Assembly: GCA_024304885.1 (NCBI GenBank)
Contig: JALJOM010000001.1
Coordinates: 1-64,000, forward strand
DNA: 64,000 nucleotides
Source of the DNA: Beijerinckiaceae bacterium
GTDB taxonomy: Bacteria > Pseudomonadota > Alphaproteobacteria > Rhizobiales > Beijerinckiaceae
Direction of reading: 5' to 3'
Shown piece by piece: positions 34,781 to 43,293 of this stretch; within the stretch, counting starts at the first letter, position 1; the number at the start of each line of letters is the position of its first letter. The notes beneath the pieces were generated by a model that saw only the letters and a program-made list of their open reading frames with translations, ran no database searches and was not told the DNA's origin. The position numbers were made by a program, and so were the translations under genes.

Positions 34781-35166
34781 TGGTGTTTGTTCCTCTAAGA
34801 TCGTATTGTTTGCATATCCCAAACACCGGCCCGGACAGGGATCCGAAGAGAGGGCACCTCTTCGTGATTTTGAATGATGTCTGCGAGAACGGATATCATC
34901 TACTAGTTCCTATTTGCAGTGCGCATCCGAGATGCGATAAAACATGCCTATTAGGTAGTGGCGATCACAATTTTATTGATCGTGACAGCTATGTTGCATA
35001 CAGTCTTATGAATCTATATTTATCTTCAGATATAATAAATCTTGTACATTCAAGGATTATCACTTACAAAGGGATAATGGATGGGAAAATTTTCGCTAGG
35101 ATCCATGAAGGTGTGAGACAATCGCGACATAGCCCACGAAAATATGTGAAATATCTGTTTTGTTAA
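34780..35166 (+). CDS. Putative toxin paired with the Panacea antitoxin
   Basis: A 128-residue protein. The pattern GHLFVILNDVCENGYHLLVP, then CSAHPRCDKTCLLGSGDHNF and DSYVAYSLMNLYL, suggests a small beta-barrel resembling the PemK/MazF shape, but no catalytic residues can be claimed. The start is coupled to the antitoxin stop (TAATG), the usual arrangement for Panacea pairs. The C-terminus is basic (RQSRHSPRKYVKYLFC). Its toxicity and target are inference from position. Confidence 0.6.
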   Translation: MVFVPLRSYCLHIPNTGPDRDPKRGHLFVILNDVCENGYHLLVPICSAHPRCDKTCLLGSGDHNFIDRDSYVAYSLMNLYLSSDIINLVHSRIITYKGIMDGKIFARIHEGVRQSRHSPRKYVKYLFC

Positions 35167-35171
35167 TGAAT

Positions 35172-35205
35172 TTTATGCTTGCTAAAATCGCTTAGCAAGC
35201 ATAAA
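35172..35205. other. Perfect 14-bp hairpin between passenger and transposase genes
   Basis: TTTATGCTTGCTAA and its exact complement TTAGCAAGCATAAA flank a 6-nt loop (35186-35191). No U-run follows on either strand. It ends 9 bp before the transposase ATG and could mask its ribosome site in read-through transcripts. Confidence 0.7.
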
Positions 35206-35214
35206 GTGCAGCTT

Positions 35215-36102
35215 ATGAACAAGCTGCCTCTCGCATCGCGCATCCAAATCCTGAACATGCTCTGCGAAGGGTCGTCCATGCGGTCGATCTCACGCATCAC
35301 GGGCGCGTCGATCAACACGGTTTCGAAGCTCTTGGAAGATGCCGGCGAGGTTTGCGCCGCCTTCCACGACGAGCGCGTGCGCGGGGTCCAAGCGAAGCGC
35401 GTGCAGGTCGATGAAATTTGGTCCTTCGTCTATGCCAAGGAGCGTAACGTTGCGGGCGCCAAGGCGGCGCCGGAAGCCGCTGGCGATGTTTGGACGTGGA
35501 CGGCCTTGGATGCGGACTCCAAGCTTATCGTCTCGTTCCTTGTCGGCGATCGCCACGGAGCTTGCGCGAAGCTATTCATGGACGATGTCGCCGCGAGGCT
35601 GGCAACGCGGGTTCAGCTCACGAGTGACGGCCATAGAGCCTATCTCGACGCGGTCGAAGGCGCTTTCGGCGCCGACGTGGACTATGCGCAGCTTGTGAAG
35701 CTTTACGGAGCGGTGCCGGAGGCTGCGAAGGGCCGTTACAGCCCTGCGGAATGCACCGGGATCAAAAAGACCAGGATCGAAGGCAAGCCCGATCCGAAGC
35801 ACATTTCGACGAGCTACGTCGAGCGGCAGAACCTCACCATGCGCATGTCCATGCGGCGGTTCACGCGCCTTACGAATGCCTTTTCGAAGAAGGTCGAGAA
35901 CCATGTGCACGCGCTGGCGCTGTACTTCGTGCATTACAACTGGATGCGCACTCACAAGACACTTCGCGTCACCCCTGCGATCGAGGCTGGCCTGACCGAT
36001 CGGCTCTGGTCATGGGAAGATATCCTCGCGATCATGGATGCGGCAGACGAGCCGAAGAAGCGTGGCCCATACAAAAAGCGCAGCGACGAAAATTCAAAAT
36101 GA
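35215..36102 (+). CDS. IS1-family-type transposase
   Basis: A 295-residue DDE transposase. An N-terminal HTH is seen ([20 protein letters not shown] followed by [16 protein letters not shown]), then the acidic residues in [24 protein letters not shown] and [14 protein letters not shown], and a C-terminal [19 protein letters not shown]. The terminal repeats GGTAGTGTCTCA and 8-bp target duplication agree with the IS1 family as I know it. The gene is uninterrupted, without the IS1 frameshift, and its stop lies inside the right terminal repeat. Confidence 0.88.
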   Translation: MNKLPLASRIQILNMLCEGSSMRSISRITGASINTVSKLLEDAGEVCAAFHDERVRGVQAKRVQVDEIWSFVYAKERNVAGAKAAPEAAGDVWTWTALDADSKLIVSFLVGDRHGACAKLFMDDVAARLATRVQLTSDGHRAYLDAVEGAFGADVDYAQLVKLYGAVPEAAKGRYSPAECTGIKKTRIEGKPDPKHISTSYVERQNLTMRMSMRRFTRLTNAFSKKVENHVHALALYFVHYNWMRTHKTLRVTPAIEAGLTDRLWSWEDILAIMDAADEPKKRGPYKKRSDENSK

Positions 36103-36111
36103 GACACTACC

Positions 36112-36339
36112 GAAGCAGGTGTAGACCGGCCAATTCCAGCCCGTTACACTCGGGTCGGACGTAGGTACGCCATGGCCCCACCGAGACGGCGATGTCGTCC
36201 GCCAGCCGAGCCCGAAACCAACGGGAGCCGGCGAAGTCCCGCCCCACCCGTCGGGCTCCGCCCGAGCGTCGCTCGTTGCGCCGAGCAACAGAGCCGAGCC
36301 GACACCCACCCTAACGATCGAGGCCCAAAGGCGACTCGA
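36112..36339 (-). pseudogene. Four-Cys family paralogue 2, N-terminal half (split by IS)
   Basis: Encodes a family signal peptide (SRLWASIVRVGVGSALLLGA, cut near DARA) and the start of the mature part to VYTCF at the insertion point. Aligned codon by codon with paralogue 4, the ATG start is replaced by TCG at 36339-36337, while the GGAG site upstream is kept. It is therefore doubly inactivated: start-codon loss plus the transposon. Confidence 0.82.
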
Positions 36340-36437
36340 CCCTGTCGTCTCCTCGCCAATCCTGTCGCTCGCCCCGCCGGAGGACTTCGGGCGACGCTGC
36401 TCCGTGTGGTCGGCTCGCATTGCAGGCCGCACTCTTG

Positions 36438-36932
36438 TCAGGGCGTGACGGAACCTCGCGCTGGACCGCCCGTGACCTTGCAGGAGCAAGTGCTACCGAG
36501 GGAGGCCGCTCGACGTAGCGCACAGGTCGTGATCGCGGTCGAGCACTGCATCCCGATGCCGCCGGTCGCGACGCTGCGCGCGGACACGACCGGTGCGGTG
36601 ACAACCGGAGCCGCGAGCGGAACCATATAGAAAGGTGCCGGACGCGGAGTGTAGGCGTCGATCCAGGTGGGCGTCACCTTGAGGCCGCGGACATAGGCCG
36701 GCGGATGATCGGTGTTGTCATTGGGCCAGTCATAGGTGGTGGTATAGGGCCAGCCCTGGACCCAGTTCCAGCTCGTCCCGGCCCAGTTCGGCCAGGTCGC
36801 CCAGCCGCCGAGCCCCATCACCCTGTAGGTTGGACGTCCGCCGTATTGCCCCGCCCACGCATGGCTCGTCGCGCCGAGGAGCAACGCCGTTCCCAGTCCC
36901 AGGATGGCGACCGCACCCGCAATTCGTCTCAT
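36438..36932 (-). CDS. Secreted four-Cys motif protein (paralogue 3)
   Basis: A 164-residue exported protein: signal peptide MRRIAGAVAILGLGTALLLG cut near SHAWA, a Trp/Tyr/Pro-rich variable middle (NWAGTSWNWVQGWPYTTTYD), and the conserved end with RSVATGGIGMQCSTA, TCALRRAA, TCSCK and GGPARGSVTP. AAGGAG precedes the ATG. It starts 41 bp after the stop of paralogue 4 and is followed by paralogue 2, so 4-3-2 look like one operon. Function unknown; conservation is confined to the signal peptide and the Cys motif. Confidence 0.78.
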   Translation of the reverse strand: MRRIAGAVAILGLGTALLLGATSHAWAGQYGGRPTYRVMGLGGWATWPNWAGTSWNWVQGWPYTTTYDWPNDNTDHPPAYVRGLKVTPTWIDAYTPRPAPFYMVPLAAPVVTAPVVSARSVATGGIGMQCSTAITTCALRRAASLGSTCSCKVTGGPARGSVTP

Positions 36933-36973
36933 CTCGTGATCTCCTTCGAAACCCGATCCGGGCCGAGCGTCCG

Positions 36974-37429
36974 TCACGGCGTGACTGTGCCGCGCGCGGG
37001 ACCTCCCGCGCTCTTGCAGGAGCATCCGCCGCCGATGACGGATGCCTGCCTCAGCACGCAGGTCACGACCGGCGTGGAGCAATGGATGCCGAGGCTCTCG
37101 TCCGCGACGCTTCTCGCGGTCGCGACGGCCGATCCCCGAGGCGGCGGATAGAGGTGCGTCGCTGGCGCGACCCGATAGGTGTAGGTGGTGGCCGGGCCGT
37201 ACCAGGTGTTGTAGGGCCAGCCGAGGCCCTCGTCGAAGCTCGTTCCGCCCCAATAGGGCGAGGGACCGAGATCGCTCCACCAATAGGGGCGGTTCGATCC
37301 GAAGCCGCGCGCGTAGTCCTCGTAGACGGGCGCCCAGCCGCTGCTCCAGTCCTGGGCATGGCTCGGCGCACCGAGGAGCAGAGTTCCTGCGACGGCCAGA
37401 ACGGCGATCGAGGCCCGAATTCGTCTCAT
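36974..37429 (-). CDS. Secreted four-Cys motif protein (paralogue 4)
   Basis: A 151-residue exported protein with signal peptide MRRIRASIAVLAVAGTLLLG cut near SHAQ, an aromatic middle (PYWWSDLGPSPYWGGTSF) and the conserved end RSVADESLGIHCST, TCVLRQAS, GCSCK, GGPARGTVTP. First gene of the 4-3-2 set; a perfect GGAAC-N17-CGTT promoter lies 89 bp upstream, suggesting control by the general stress response. No enzyme signature. The paralogue with Trp/Gly repeats (paralogue 1) has its own related promoter. Confidence 0.78.
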   Translation of the reverse strand: MRRIRASIAVLAVAGTLLLGAPSHAQDWSSGWAPVYEDYARGFGSNRPYWWSDLGPSPYWGGTSFDEGLGWPYNTWYGPATTYTYRVAPATHLYPPPRGSAVATARSVADESLGIHCSTPVVTCVLRQASVIGGGCSCKSAGGPARGTVTP

Positions 37430-37517
37430 CTCGTCCTTGATCCTTCCGAATTCGACGGCCTCGGCAGCTTGCAAACGGACCGGGACCTTTGCCGGCCCGA
37501 AGCGCGACCTGCAGCGG

Positions 37518-37543
37518 AACGCAGGATCGTGGTGGAATGTTCC
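37518..37543 (-). promoter_or_regulatory. Sigma-EcfG promoter of the four-Cys operon
   Basis: On the minus strand GGAAC (37543-37539), exactly 17 bp, then CGTT (37521-37518), a perfect match to the GGAAC-N16/17-CGTT consensus of EcfG-type sigma factors. The predicted start leaves an 80-nt leader before paralogue 4. Confidence 0.7.
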
Positions 37544-37579
37544 ATGGCGACGCCCGAGACGGCGCAAAGCCGTTTCCGA

Positions 37580-38155
37580 TCAGTGGCCGGCGTGGCCCGG
37601 CCCGCGCGGCCGCGCGACGACGAGCGGCTTGCCGGCGTCGCGCCAGCCTTCCATGCCGGCCGGATACCAATAGACGTTCCGGTAGCCGTAGCCGATCGCC
37701 CGCCTCGCCGCGTTCCAGCTCGCCCAGCACTGTGGATGGCAATAGAGCACGAGCGCGCGGTCCAGGGAATTCTCCGTGAGCCTCGCGAGCTCGCTCTCGA
37801 AGAATGCGTTCGTGGCCTTGTCGATCTCACCGGCGCCGACTCCCGGAAGCCAGACGCTTCCTTCGATGACGGGGTGAGGAGGCGGGCTCCACAAGACGTC
37901 GGGCGGAAGGCCCGCCGGCCGTTTCTCGAAGGACGCCGCATCGACGAGGACGACATTTCCTGATTGCAGGAGCGTGGCGAGCTCTCCCGTGTCGACGACC
38001 CGAGCCCCGGCGAGCGTCGCCGGCACCTCGCCGTGCATCGGGCCGGTCCAATAGGACGCGGGCTCGGGGACCTCGGCCGAAACCGGGCAGAGGCAAAGCA
38101 TCAGGAGGCCGACCACCATGCCGGTCGCTCGCATCGACGGTCCGTGCATGGCCAT
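37580..38155 (-). CDS. PQQ-associated CXXCW-motif rhodanese-like protein
   Basis: A 191-residue exported rhodanese-fold protein. Signal peptide around ATGMVVGLLMLCLCPVSAEV; domain with VVLVDAASFEKRP and the signature YCHPQCWASWNAARRAIGYG followed by VYWYPAGMEGW. The CxxxCW signature matches the family named PQQ-dependent catabolism-associated CXXCW motif protein, found with quinoprotein alcohol dehydrogenases. Start ATG 38155 has GGGAG 8 bp upstream. It follows the SoxYZ-like gene by 3 bp. No dehydrogenase, cytochrome or pqq gene is visible in the window. Confidence 0.85.
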   Translation of the reverse strand: MAMHGPSMRATGMVVGLLMLCLCPVSAEVPEPASYWTGPMHGEVPATLAGARVVDTGELATLLQSGNVVLVDAASFEKRPAGLPPDVLWSPPPHPVIEGSVWLPGVGAGEIDKATNAFFESELARLTENSLDRALVLYCHPQCWASWNAARRAIGYGYRNVYWYPAGMEGWRDAGKPLVVARPRGPGHAGH

Positions 38156-38158
38156 TGC

Positions 38159-38944
38159 TCAGCTCCCTAGCCGTTCGAGATCGAAAGGTTGCTCGAAGAC
38201 CGTCTCGTCGCTGTCACGCGCGACGATCCGAAGCTCCCCCCGCGCCGGGCGGGCGAGCCGGAACGAGAGCTTCGGATCGGCGGAAAGCGAGATGCCGGTC
38301 TCGAGCGACAGCACGCGTGCCCCGTCGTGAGTGACCTCGAGGCTGCGCAGGAACCGCGCCGGCGCGTAGCCGCGCGTAACGGGATCGAGCTGCATACCCG
38401 TGCAGTTCGGGTGCTCGATCGCGAGCTCGATCTCCGGGTTCGGCGCGCTGTCGAGCTTCACGCTCATGTGTCCCATCCGCGTCGTGGCTTCCGCCGGCGG
38501 CGGCCCGGAGCAGCCGCCGGCTGCCTTGACGAAGCGCTCGGTCGCGCGAAGCGCGCCTTGGTCGGTTTCCTCGACCGCATGGATATAGGTGTAGCGATCG
38601 ACGCGAACCTCGAGGCCGAGGCGAGTCGGATCGGCGGCCGGGCCGAATTCCACCCGGGCCGCGAGCGGCACGGGGTTCTCGTCCACGATCAGGTAGAGGC
38701 GCTTGGTGCGGCTCGGGTCGCCGAGCTCGATCGTCACCGGCACGCGAGCGCCGTCGAGGGCACGTTCCGGCACGTCGAGGACGATCGCCCGCGGCTCGGC
38801 GGCGGCCACGCTGCGGTCCCCCAGCAAGGCCTGGCGCAGCTCCTGCCAGCGCAGGGCTCTCGCCTCCGCGAGCGGATCGGCGCGAGCCGCCGGCGCGGCG
38901 AGGAGGATCATCGCGAGAAGAACGAGTGGCGATCGCCGCTTCAT
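38159..38944 (-). CDS. Quinoprotein-dehydrogenase-associated SoxYZ-like carrier
   Basis: A 261-residue exported protein; SoxY- and SoxZ-like immunoglobulin folds are fused in one chain. Signal peptide (VLLAMILLAAPAARA), then the SoxY-like part with VTIELGDPSRTKRLYLIVDE and a Cys-bearing tail KAAGGCSGPPPAEA, where SoxY carries its swinging-arm cysteine. The SoxZ-like part follows (TGMQLDPVTRGYAPARFLRS, GELRIVARDSDETVFEQPF). The family is tied to PQQ-dependent methanol/alcohol oxidation, role unclear. It is co-transcribed with the CXXCW gene. Confidence 0.87.
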   Translation of the reverse strand: MKRRSPLVLLAMILLAAPAARADPLAEARALRWQELRQALLGDRSVAAAEPRAIVLDVPERALDGARVPVTIELGDPSRTKRLYLIVDENPVPLAARVEFGPAADPTRLGLEVRVDRYTYIHAVEETDQGALRATERFVKAAGGCSGPPPAEATTRMGHMSVKLDSAPNPEIELAIEHPNCTGMQLDPVTRGYAPARFLRSLEVTHDGARVLSLETGISLSADPKLSFRLARPARGELRIVARDSDETVFEQPFDLERLGS

Positions 38945-38994
38945 GTCCTGACCTTTCCTGTGCGCGGCCCGGCAATCGGGCGACGGTCGTCCCG

Positions 38995-39093
38995 CTCGAG
39001 CCCTTTCCGATCGAATCGAAAGGCGGCTCCGGATCTTCAGGGTGTCGCATTGTCACGACGCGAGCCGGTGCCCGGTTCGCTGGAATACGCTCG
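38995..39093 (-). repeat. Repeat module A, copy 9 (divergent)
   Basis: Reverse orientation, CTTTCCGATCGAATCGAAAG through GAGCCGGTGCCCGGTTCGCTGG. Between two divergent genes. Confidence 0.75.
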
Positions 39094-39216
39094 ATTCTGC
39101 CACGTCCTCGTCCGACGGGTAAGCCCCCTCGTCGGCGGTCGAGCGGCGAGCAGGCTTCGGGCAGGGTTGGGCAGCTAGCGTCCTCGAGCTTCGTTGGTTT
39201 CCCGGAGACACGCCAG

Positions 39217-40029
39217 ATGAAACGCCCGTCACGGCCGATGCTGTTCATTGCGACGCCTTGCTACGGCGGGCTCGTCGCGCAGCTCTACATGCAGTCGATT
39301 CTCGGCCTCGTCCAATATGCGGGGGCCGCGGGCTTCGACGCGACCATGGCGCTTCTCGGCCACGATTCGCTCGTCACGCGAAGCCGCAACACGCTCGTCG
39401 CCCAATTCCTGGCGACGCCGGCGGCGACGCATCTTCTGTTCATCGATGCCGACATCGGCTTCGAGGCCGAGCAGGTCGGAGAAATGCTGCGGTTGGGCGA
39501 GGATTTCGTCGCCGGGATCTATCCGTTGAAGGTCATCGATTGGAGCCCTGCCGCGATTGCGCGCTCGGGCACTACGGAGACCGTCGAGACCGCACCGTTC
39601 CACTACGTCGGGGCACTCTGCACCGGCAGCGCGCTCCGCCGCCGCGGCCGCTTCGCCACCGGTATCTATTGCGGCGGCGGCTTCATGCTACTCGAGCGCT
39701 CCGTCATCGAACGGATGATCGCGGCCTATCCGGAGACCCGCTACAAGGCCGCGCATGCCTATACCAATGCCGCCGGAGGCGAGGCCTTCGCGCTGTTCGA
39801 CTGCCTGATCGACAAGGACACGGGGGCCTATGTCAGCGAGGACTTCGGCTTCTGCCAGAGATGGCGGGACATCGGCGGCGAGATCTGGCTCGATACGGAG
39901 GGTAGGCTGACCCATGCGGGCGCCTATTCCTTCAAGGGCGACCCGCGCACCCGTTTCGGCGCCGCTGTCCCGATCGAGGCTCGGGCCCCTTTGTTGACAG
40001 GGGCTTTTGCCGCTATTAGCTACAGGTGA
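39217..40029 (+). CDS. Putative glycosyltransferase-like protein
   Basis: A 270-residue soluble protein with GT-A-like features: a start [20 protein letters not shown], the region [20 protein letters not shown] and a DxD-like [14 protein letters not shown], then GIYPLK and [17 protein letters not shown] and an EDFGFCQRW element like the acidic catalytic loop of some glycosyltransferases. The acceptor is unknown and the family assignment is tentative. ATG 39217 has CGGAG upstream. Its 3' end contains the candidate etfBA promoter. Confidence 0.65.
   Translation: MKRPSRPMLFIATPCYGGLVAQLYMQSILGLVQYAGAAGFDATMALLGHDSLVTRSRNTLVAQFLATPAATHLLFIDADIGFEAEQVGEMLRLGEDFVAGIYPLKVIDWSPAAIARSGTTETVETAPFHYVGALCTGSALRRRGRFATGIYCGGGFMLLERSVIERMIAAYPETRYKAAHAYTNAAGGEAFALFDCLIDKDTGAYVSEDFGFCQRWRDIGGEIWLDTEGRLTHAGAYSFKGDPRTRFGAAVPIEARAPLLTGAFAAISYR
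39994..40022 (+). promoter_or_regulatory. Candidate sigma70-type promoter for etfBA
   Basis: TTGACA at 39994-39999, 17 bp, then TAGCTA at 40017-40022. The -35 is perfect, the -10 weak. It would give a leader of about 200 nt before etfB. Confidence 0.35.
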
Positions 40030-40228
40030 CCCTGCCGATCGCCGACGCGGGGCTACGTGGACCGGCCGAGACCCGGCGAGGGGGCCGGGCCGGCCCCCGG
40101 GTGCGGGACAACGGCGAGCGAAGCGGCGGCGGAGCGCTCGGCATATGGGCGGGCGCGCGCAGGCGAAGGCTCGGACCGGCACTTCGGGCGCCCGCCGGCC
40201 CGAGGCCGATCTTGCCAGGGTCGATCGC

Positions 40229-40978
40229 ATGAAAGTTCTCGTCCCCGTGAAACGGGTGGTCGATTACAACGTCAAGATCCGGGTGAAGCCGGACGGATCG
40301 GGCGTCGATCTCGCCAACGTCAAGATGTCGATGAACCCCTTCGACGAGATCGCGGTCGAGGAGGCCTTGCGCCTGCGCGAGGCCGGAAAGGCCTCCGCCG
40401 TCGTCGCGGTCTCGATCGGGCCCGCCCAGGCGGTCGAGACGATCCGAAGCGCGCTCTCCATGGGCGCCGACGAGGGGATCCACGTCGAGGTCGAGGGGCC
40501 GGTCGAGCCGCTCGCCGTCGCCAAGCTCCTGAAGGCGATCGTCGAGGCGGAGCAGCCGGGGCTCGTCATTCTCGGCAAGCAGGCGATCGACGACGACTGC
40601 AACCAGACCGGGCAAATGCTCGCCGCCTTGCTCGGCTGGGGCCAAGGGACCTTCGCGTCGAAGGTCGTGCTCGACGAGGCGACTGTCGACGTGACGCGCG
40701 AGGTCGACGGCGGGCTGCAGACCGTCACGCTGAGATTGCCGGCGATCGTGACGACCGACCTGCGCCTCAACGAGCCGCGCTATCCGACCTTGCCCAATAT
40801 CATGAAAGCCAAGAAGAAAACGATTGCCACGAGGACACCCGCAGAGCTCGGGGTCGATCCGGCGCCGCGCCTTTCCGTGCTGAAGACCGTCGAGCCGCCG
40901 CGACGCAAGGCGGGCGCAAAGGTCGCCTCCGCAGAGGAGCTCGTGAGGAAGCTCGCGGACGAGGCGGGGGTGCTCTGA
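40229..40978 (+). CDS. etfB: Electron transfer flavoprotein beta subunit
   Basis: The smaller ETF chain; it takes electrons from acyl-CoA and other flavin dehydrogenases and passes them to ETF-ubiquinone oxidoreductase. The 249-residue protein shows [57 protein letters not shown] and [20 protein letters not shown], the family signature. Full length. The stop shares bases with the etfA start (TGATG). Confidence 0.96.
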   Translation: MKVLVPVKRVVDYNVKIRVKPDGSGVDLANVKMSMNPFDEIAVEEALRLREAGKASAVVAVSIGPAQAVETIRSALSMGADEGIHVEVEGPVEPLAVAKLLKAIVEAEQPGLVILGKQAIDDDCNQTGQMLAALLGWGQGTFASKVVLDEATVDVTREVDGGLQTVTLRLPAIVTTDLRLNEPRYPTLPNIMKAKKKTIATRTPAELGVDPAPRLSVLKTVEPPRRKAGAKVASAEELVRKLADEAGVL

Positions 40979-41922
40979 TGGCCGTCCTGCTCGTCGCGGA
41001 AGTCCAGGCCGGCGCGCTCCGGGAGGCCACCGCGAAGGCCCTCACTGCTGCCAAGGCTCTGGGCGAGCCGGTCCAAGTGCTCGTCGCCGGCGAAGGTATC
41101 GGCGCTGCGGCCGAGGCGGCGAGCAAGCTCGCGGGCGTCGAGAAGGTCCTCGCCGCAGATGCGCCGGCGCTCGCGCATCAGCTGGCCGAGCCGCTCGCCG
41201 ATCTCGTGGTCGGCCTGGCAGGGTCCTATTCGGCGCTCGTCGCGCCGGCCACGACGAGCGGCAAGAACGTCATGCCGCGAGTCGCGGCGCTCCTCGACGT
41301 GATGCAGATTTCGGAGATCATCGAGGTCCTGGCGCCCGATACGTTCCAGCGGCCGATCTATGCCGGCAATGCGATCGAGACGGTTCAGTCGCGCGACCGG
41401 AAGAAGGTGATCACCGTGCGCACGGCGGCCTTCGCCGCGACGGGCGGCGGAGGGGCTGCTCCGGTCGAGACCGTCGGCGTGCCGGCCGGGCCCGGGCTTT
41501 CGAGCTTCAAGGACGAGGCGCTCACGAGGTCGGAACGTCCCGAGCTCGGCGCGGCGAAGGTGATCGTCTCGGGCGGTCGCGGCATGCAGAGCGCGGAGAA
41601 TTTCAAGCTGCTCATCGAGCCCGTCGCCGACAAGCTCGGTGCGGCGATGGGCGCCTCGCGCGCCGCGGTCGATGCCGGCTTCGCTCCCAACGACTGGCAG
41701 GTCGGCCAGACCGGCAAGATCGTCGCCCCCGAGCTCTATATCGCGGTGGGGATCTCGGGCGCGATCCAGCATCTCGCCGGCATGAAGGATTCGAAGGTCA
41801 TCGTCGCCATCAACAAGGACGAGGAGGCGCCGATCTTCCAGGTCGCGGACTATGGTCTCGTCGACGATCTCTTCAAGGTCCTGCCGGAGCTCGATGCGGC
41901 GCTCGGTAAGCTGCGCGGCTAG
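40978..41922 (+). CDS. etfA: Electron transfer flavoprotein alpha subunit
   Basis: The FAD-carrying ETF chain. The 314-residue protein has the N-terminal [20 protein letters not shown] and the C-terminal FAD domain with [51 protein letters not shown] and [18 protein letters not shown]. Translationally coupled to etfB by a 1-bp overlap. With the downstream hydroxyacyl-CoA dehydrogenase it suits acyl-CoA or polyhydroxybutyrate metabolism. Confidence 0.96.
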   Translation: MAVLLVAEVQAGALREATAKALTAAKALGEPVQVLVAGEGIGAAAEAASKLAGVEKVLAADAPALAHQLAEPLADLVVGLAGSYSALVAPATTSGKNVMPRVAALLDVMQISEIIEVLAPDTFQRPIYAGNAIETVQSRDRKKVITVRTAAFAATGGGGAAPVETVGVPAGPGLSSFKDEALTRSERPELGAAKVIVSGGRGMQSAENFKLLIEPVADKLGAAMGASRAAVDAGFAPNDWQVGQTGKIVAPELYIAVGISGAIQHLAGMKDSKVIVAINKDEEAPIFQVADYGLVDDLFKVLPELDAALGKLRG

Positions 41923-42150
41923 CGCAGCGACCCGTGTGACGCCGGGCTTCGTCCGGGAACGGACCGGCTCGCGCGGCAAAGGTGAGAGAACACCGCTTGT
42001 GGTATTGCTTCGCGACCTGGTCTAGAAGGCGGCTCCCGCGTCACGATCGGATCGGGGCATTTTCCCTCGAACCGGCGCCCGAGGCACGTAGAGACGATAC
42101 GACGAGTCTCGCAACGTCGAGCTGCCGAAGGCGAAAGGGTCCGTCGGAGG

Positions 42151-42256
42151 CTAGAGCAGTTTCCAGCGAAGTGGATACCATTTCGCGTCGTGAAATCGCG
42201 ATAAAGCAAGAATGTAGAGCTGGTTTCCGATTCAGCTGGAGCGGAAGCCGCTCTAG
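42151..42256 (+). repeat. Repeat module A, copy 10
   Basis: CTAGAGCAGTTTCCAGCGAA through GCGGAAGCCGCTCTAG, well preserved with matching CTAG ends; joined to a reverse module B. Confidence 0.88.
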
Positions 42257-42370
42257 CGCGGGATGGGGAAAAGTGGATACCGGCTTTCTGCCCGCATCCC
42301 GCGCCAAGTCTTTAAAATCGATCACGTTCATGAATTTGGATCGGTTCGATCCAAATTCATCGTGATCTAG
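42253..42370 (-). repeat. Repeat module B, copy 3
   Basis: Reverse orientation: GCGCGGGATGGGGAAAAGTG through CCAAATTCATCGTGATCTAG. Contains a long ATGAATTTGGATCG/CGATCCAAATTCAT hairpin. 45 bp before the dehydrogenase start. Confidence 0.88.
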
Positions 42371-42414
42371 GCTCGCTGTGCGGCGGGCGACGGTTTCCAT
42401 GATGGACGAAGGAA

Positions 42415-43293
42415 ATGGCTGAAATCAGCAAGGTCGGAGTGATCGGCGCGGGACAGATGGGCTCCGGCATCGCCGAGGTCTGCGCGCTCGCCGGGCTCGA
42501 TGTCGCTCTCAACGACGTGTCCGAGGAGCGGATCGCCGCGGCGATAGCGGCGATCGAGGCGCACCTTGCGCGCCAGGTCGAGCGCGGCCAGCTCGCGACC
42601 GATGCCGCGAAGACCGCCGCGAGCCGGATCAGGCCCGCCCTCGACTACGATGCCTTCGCGGACGCCGACCTCGTCATCGAGGCCGCGACCGAGAACGAGG
42701 AGCTGAAGCGCAAGATCTTCGGCAAGCTCTGCCCGTCCTTGAAGCCCGACGCGATCCTCGCCACGAATACCTCGTCGATCTCAATCACGCGGCTCGCCTC
42801 GATCACCGACCGGCCGGAAAAGTTCATCGGGATTCATTTCATGAATCCTGTCCCCCGCATGCAGCTCGTCGAGCTCATCCGCGGGATCGTGACCGACAAC
42901 GTCACCTTCGAGGCGGCCAAGGCCCTCGTCGCGAGGCTCGGCAAGACCTTCACGGTCTCGGAGGATTTTCCGGCCTTCATCGTCAACCGCATTCTCCTGC
43001 CGATGATCAACGAGGCGATCTATACGCTCTACGAGGGCGTCGGGTCGGTCGAGGCGATCGACACGGCGATGAAGCTCGGCGCCAACCATCCGATGGGCCC
43101 GCTCGCGCTCGCCGATTTCATCGGGCTCGACACGGTGCTCTCCGTCATGCAGGTCCTGCACGAGGGTCTCGCGGATACCAAGTATCGGCCCTGTCCCCTG
43201 CTCGTGAAATATGTCGAGGCGGGCTGGCTCGGCCGCAAGACGCAGCGCGGCTTCTACGACTACCGCAGCGGGACGCCGATCCCGACCCGCTGA
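42415..43293 (+). CDS. hbdA: 3-hydroxybutyryl-CoA dehydrogenase
   Basis: NAD(P)-dependent oxidation or reduction of 3-hydroxyacyl-CoA. The 292-residue protein has the Rossmann loop GAGQMG at 11-16, the catalytic Glu region VIEAATENEELK, ATNTSSISIT, the catalytic His in GIHFMNPVPRMQLVELI and the C-terminal domain FIVNRILLPMINEAIYTLYE with GWLGRKTQRGFYDY. GAAGGA precedes the ATG. Its position after etfBA, with only repeats between, suggests a shared acyl-CoA role; whether it is catabolic or biosynthetic is not settled by sequence. Confidence 0.94.
   Translation: MAEISKVGVIGAGQMGSGIAEVCALAGLDVALNDVSEERIAAAIAAIEAHLARQVERGQLATDAAKTAASRIRPALDYDAFADADLVIEAATENEELKRKIFGKLCPSLKPDAILATNTSSISITRLASITDRPEKFIGIHFMNPVPRMQLVELIRGIVTDNVTFEAAKALVARLGKTFTVSEDFPAFIVNRILLPMINEAIYTLYEGVGSVEAIDTAMKLGANHPMGPLALADFIGLDTVLSVMQVLHEGLADTKYRPCPLLVKYVEAGWLGRKTQRGFYDYRSGTPIPTR

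Larger units (their letters stand above)
33787..36111 (+). mobile_element. IS1-like transposon with toxin-antitoxin passengers
   Basis: A 2325-bp element with 24-bp terminal inverted repeats starting GGTAGTGTCTCA (33787-33810 and 36088-36111, one mismatch) and a perfect 8-bp target duplication GAAGCAGG (33779-33786, 36112-36119). It carries an IS1-family-type transposase plus three passenger genes: a small Lys/Ala-rich protein, a Panacea-domain antitoxin and its likely toxin. The passengers are AT-rich compared with the genome. It interrupts paralogue 2 of the four-Cys family. Intact ends, target duplication and transposase point to a recent insertion. Confidence 0.92.

Noticed and set aside
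42046-42110. A possible extra module A half upstream of copy 10
   Set aside because: Only a vague CTCGAACCGGCGCCCG similarity; too weak to count.
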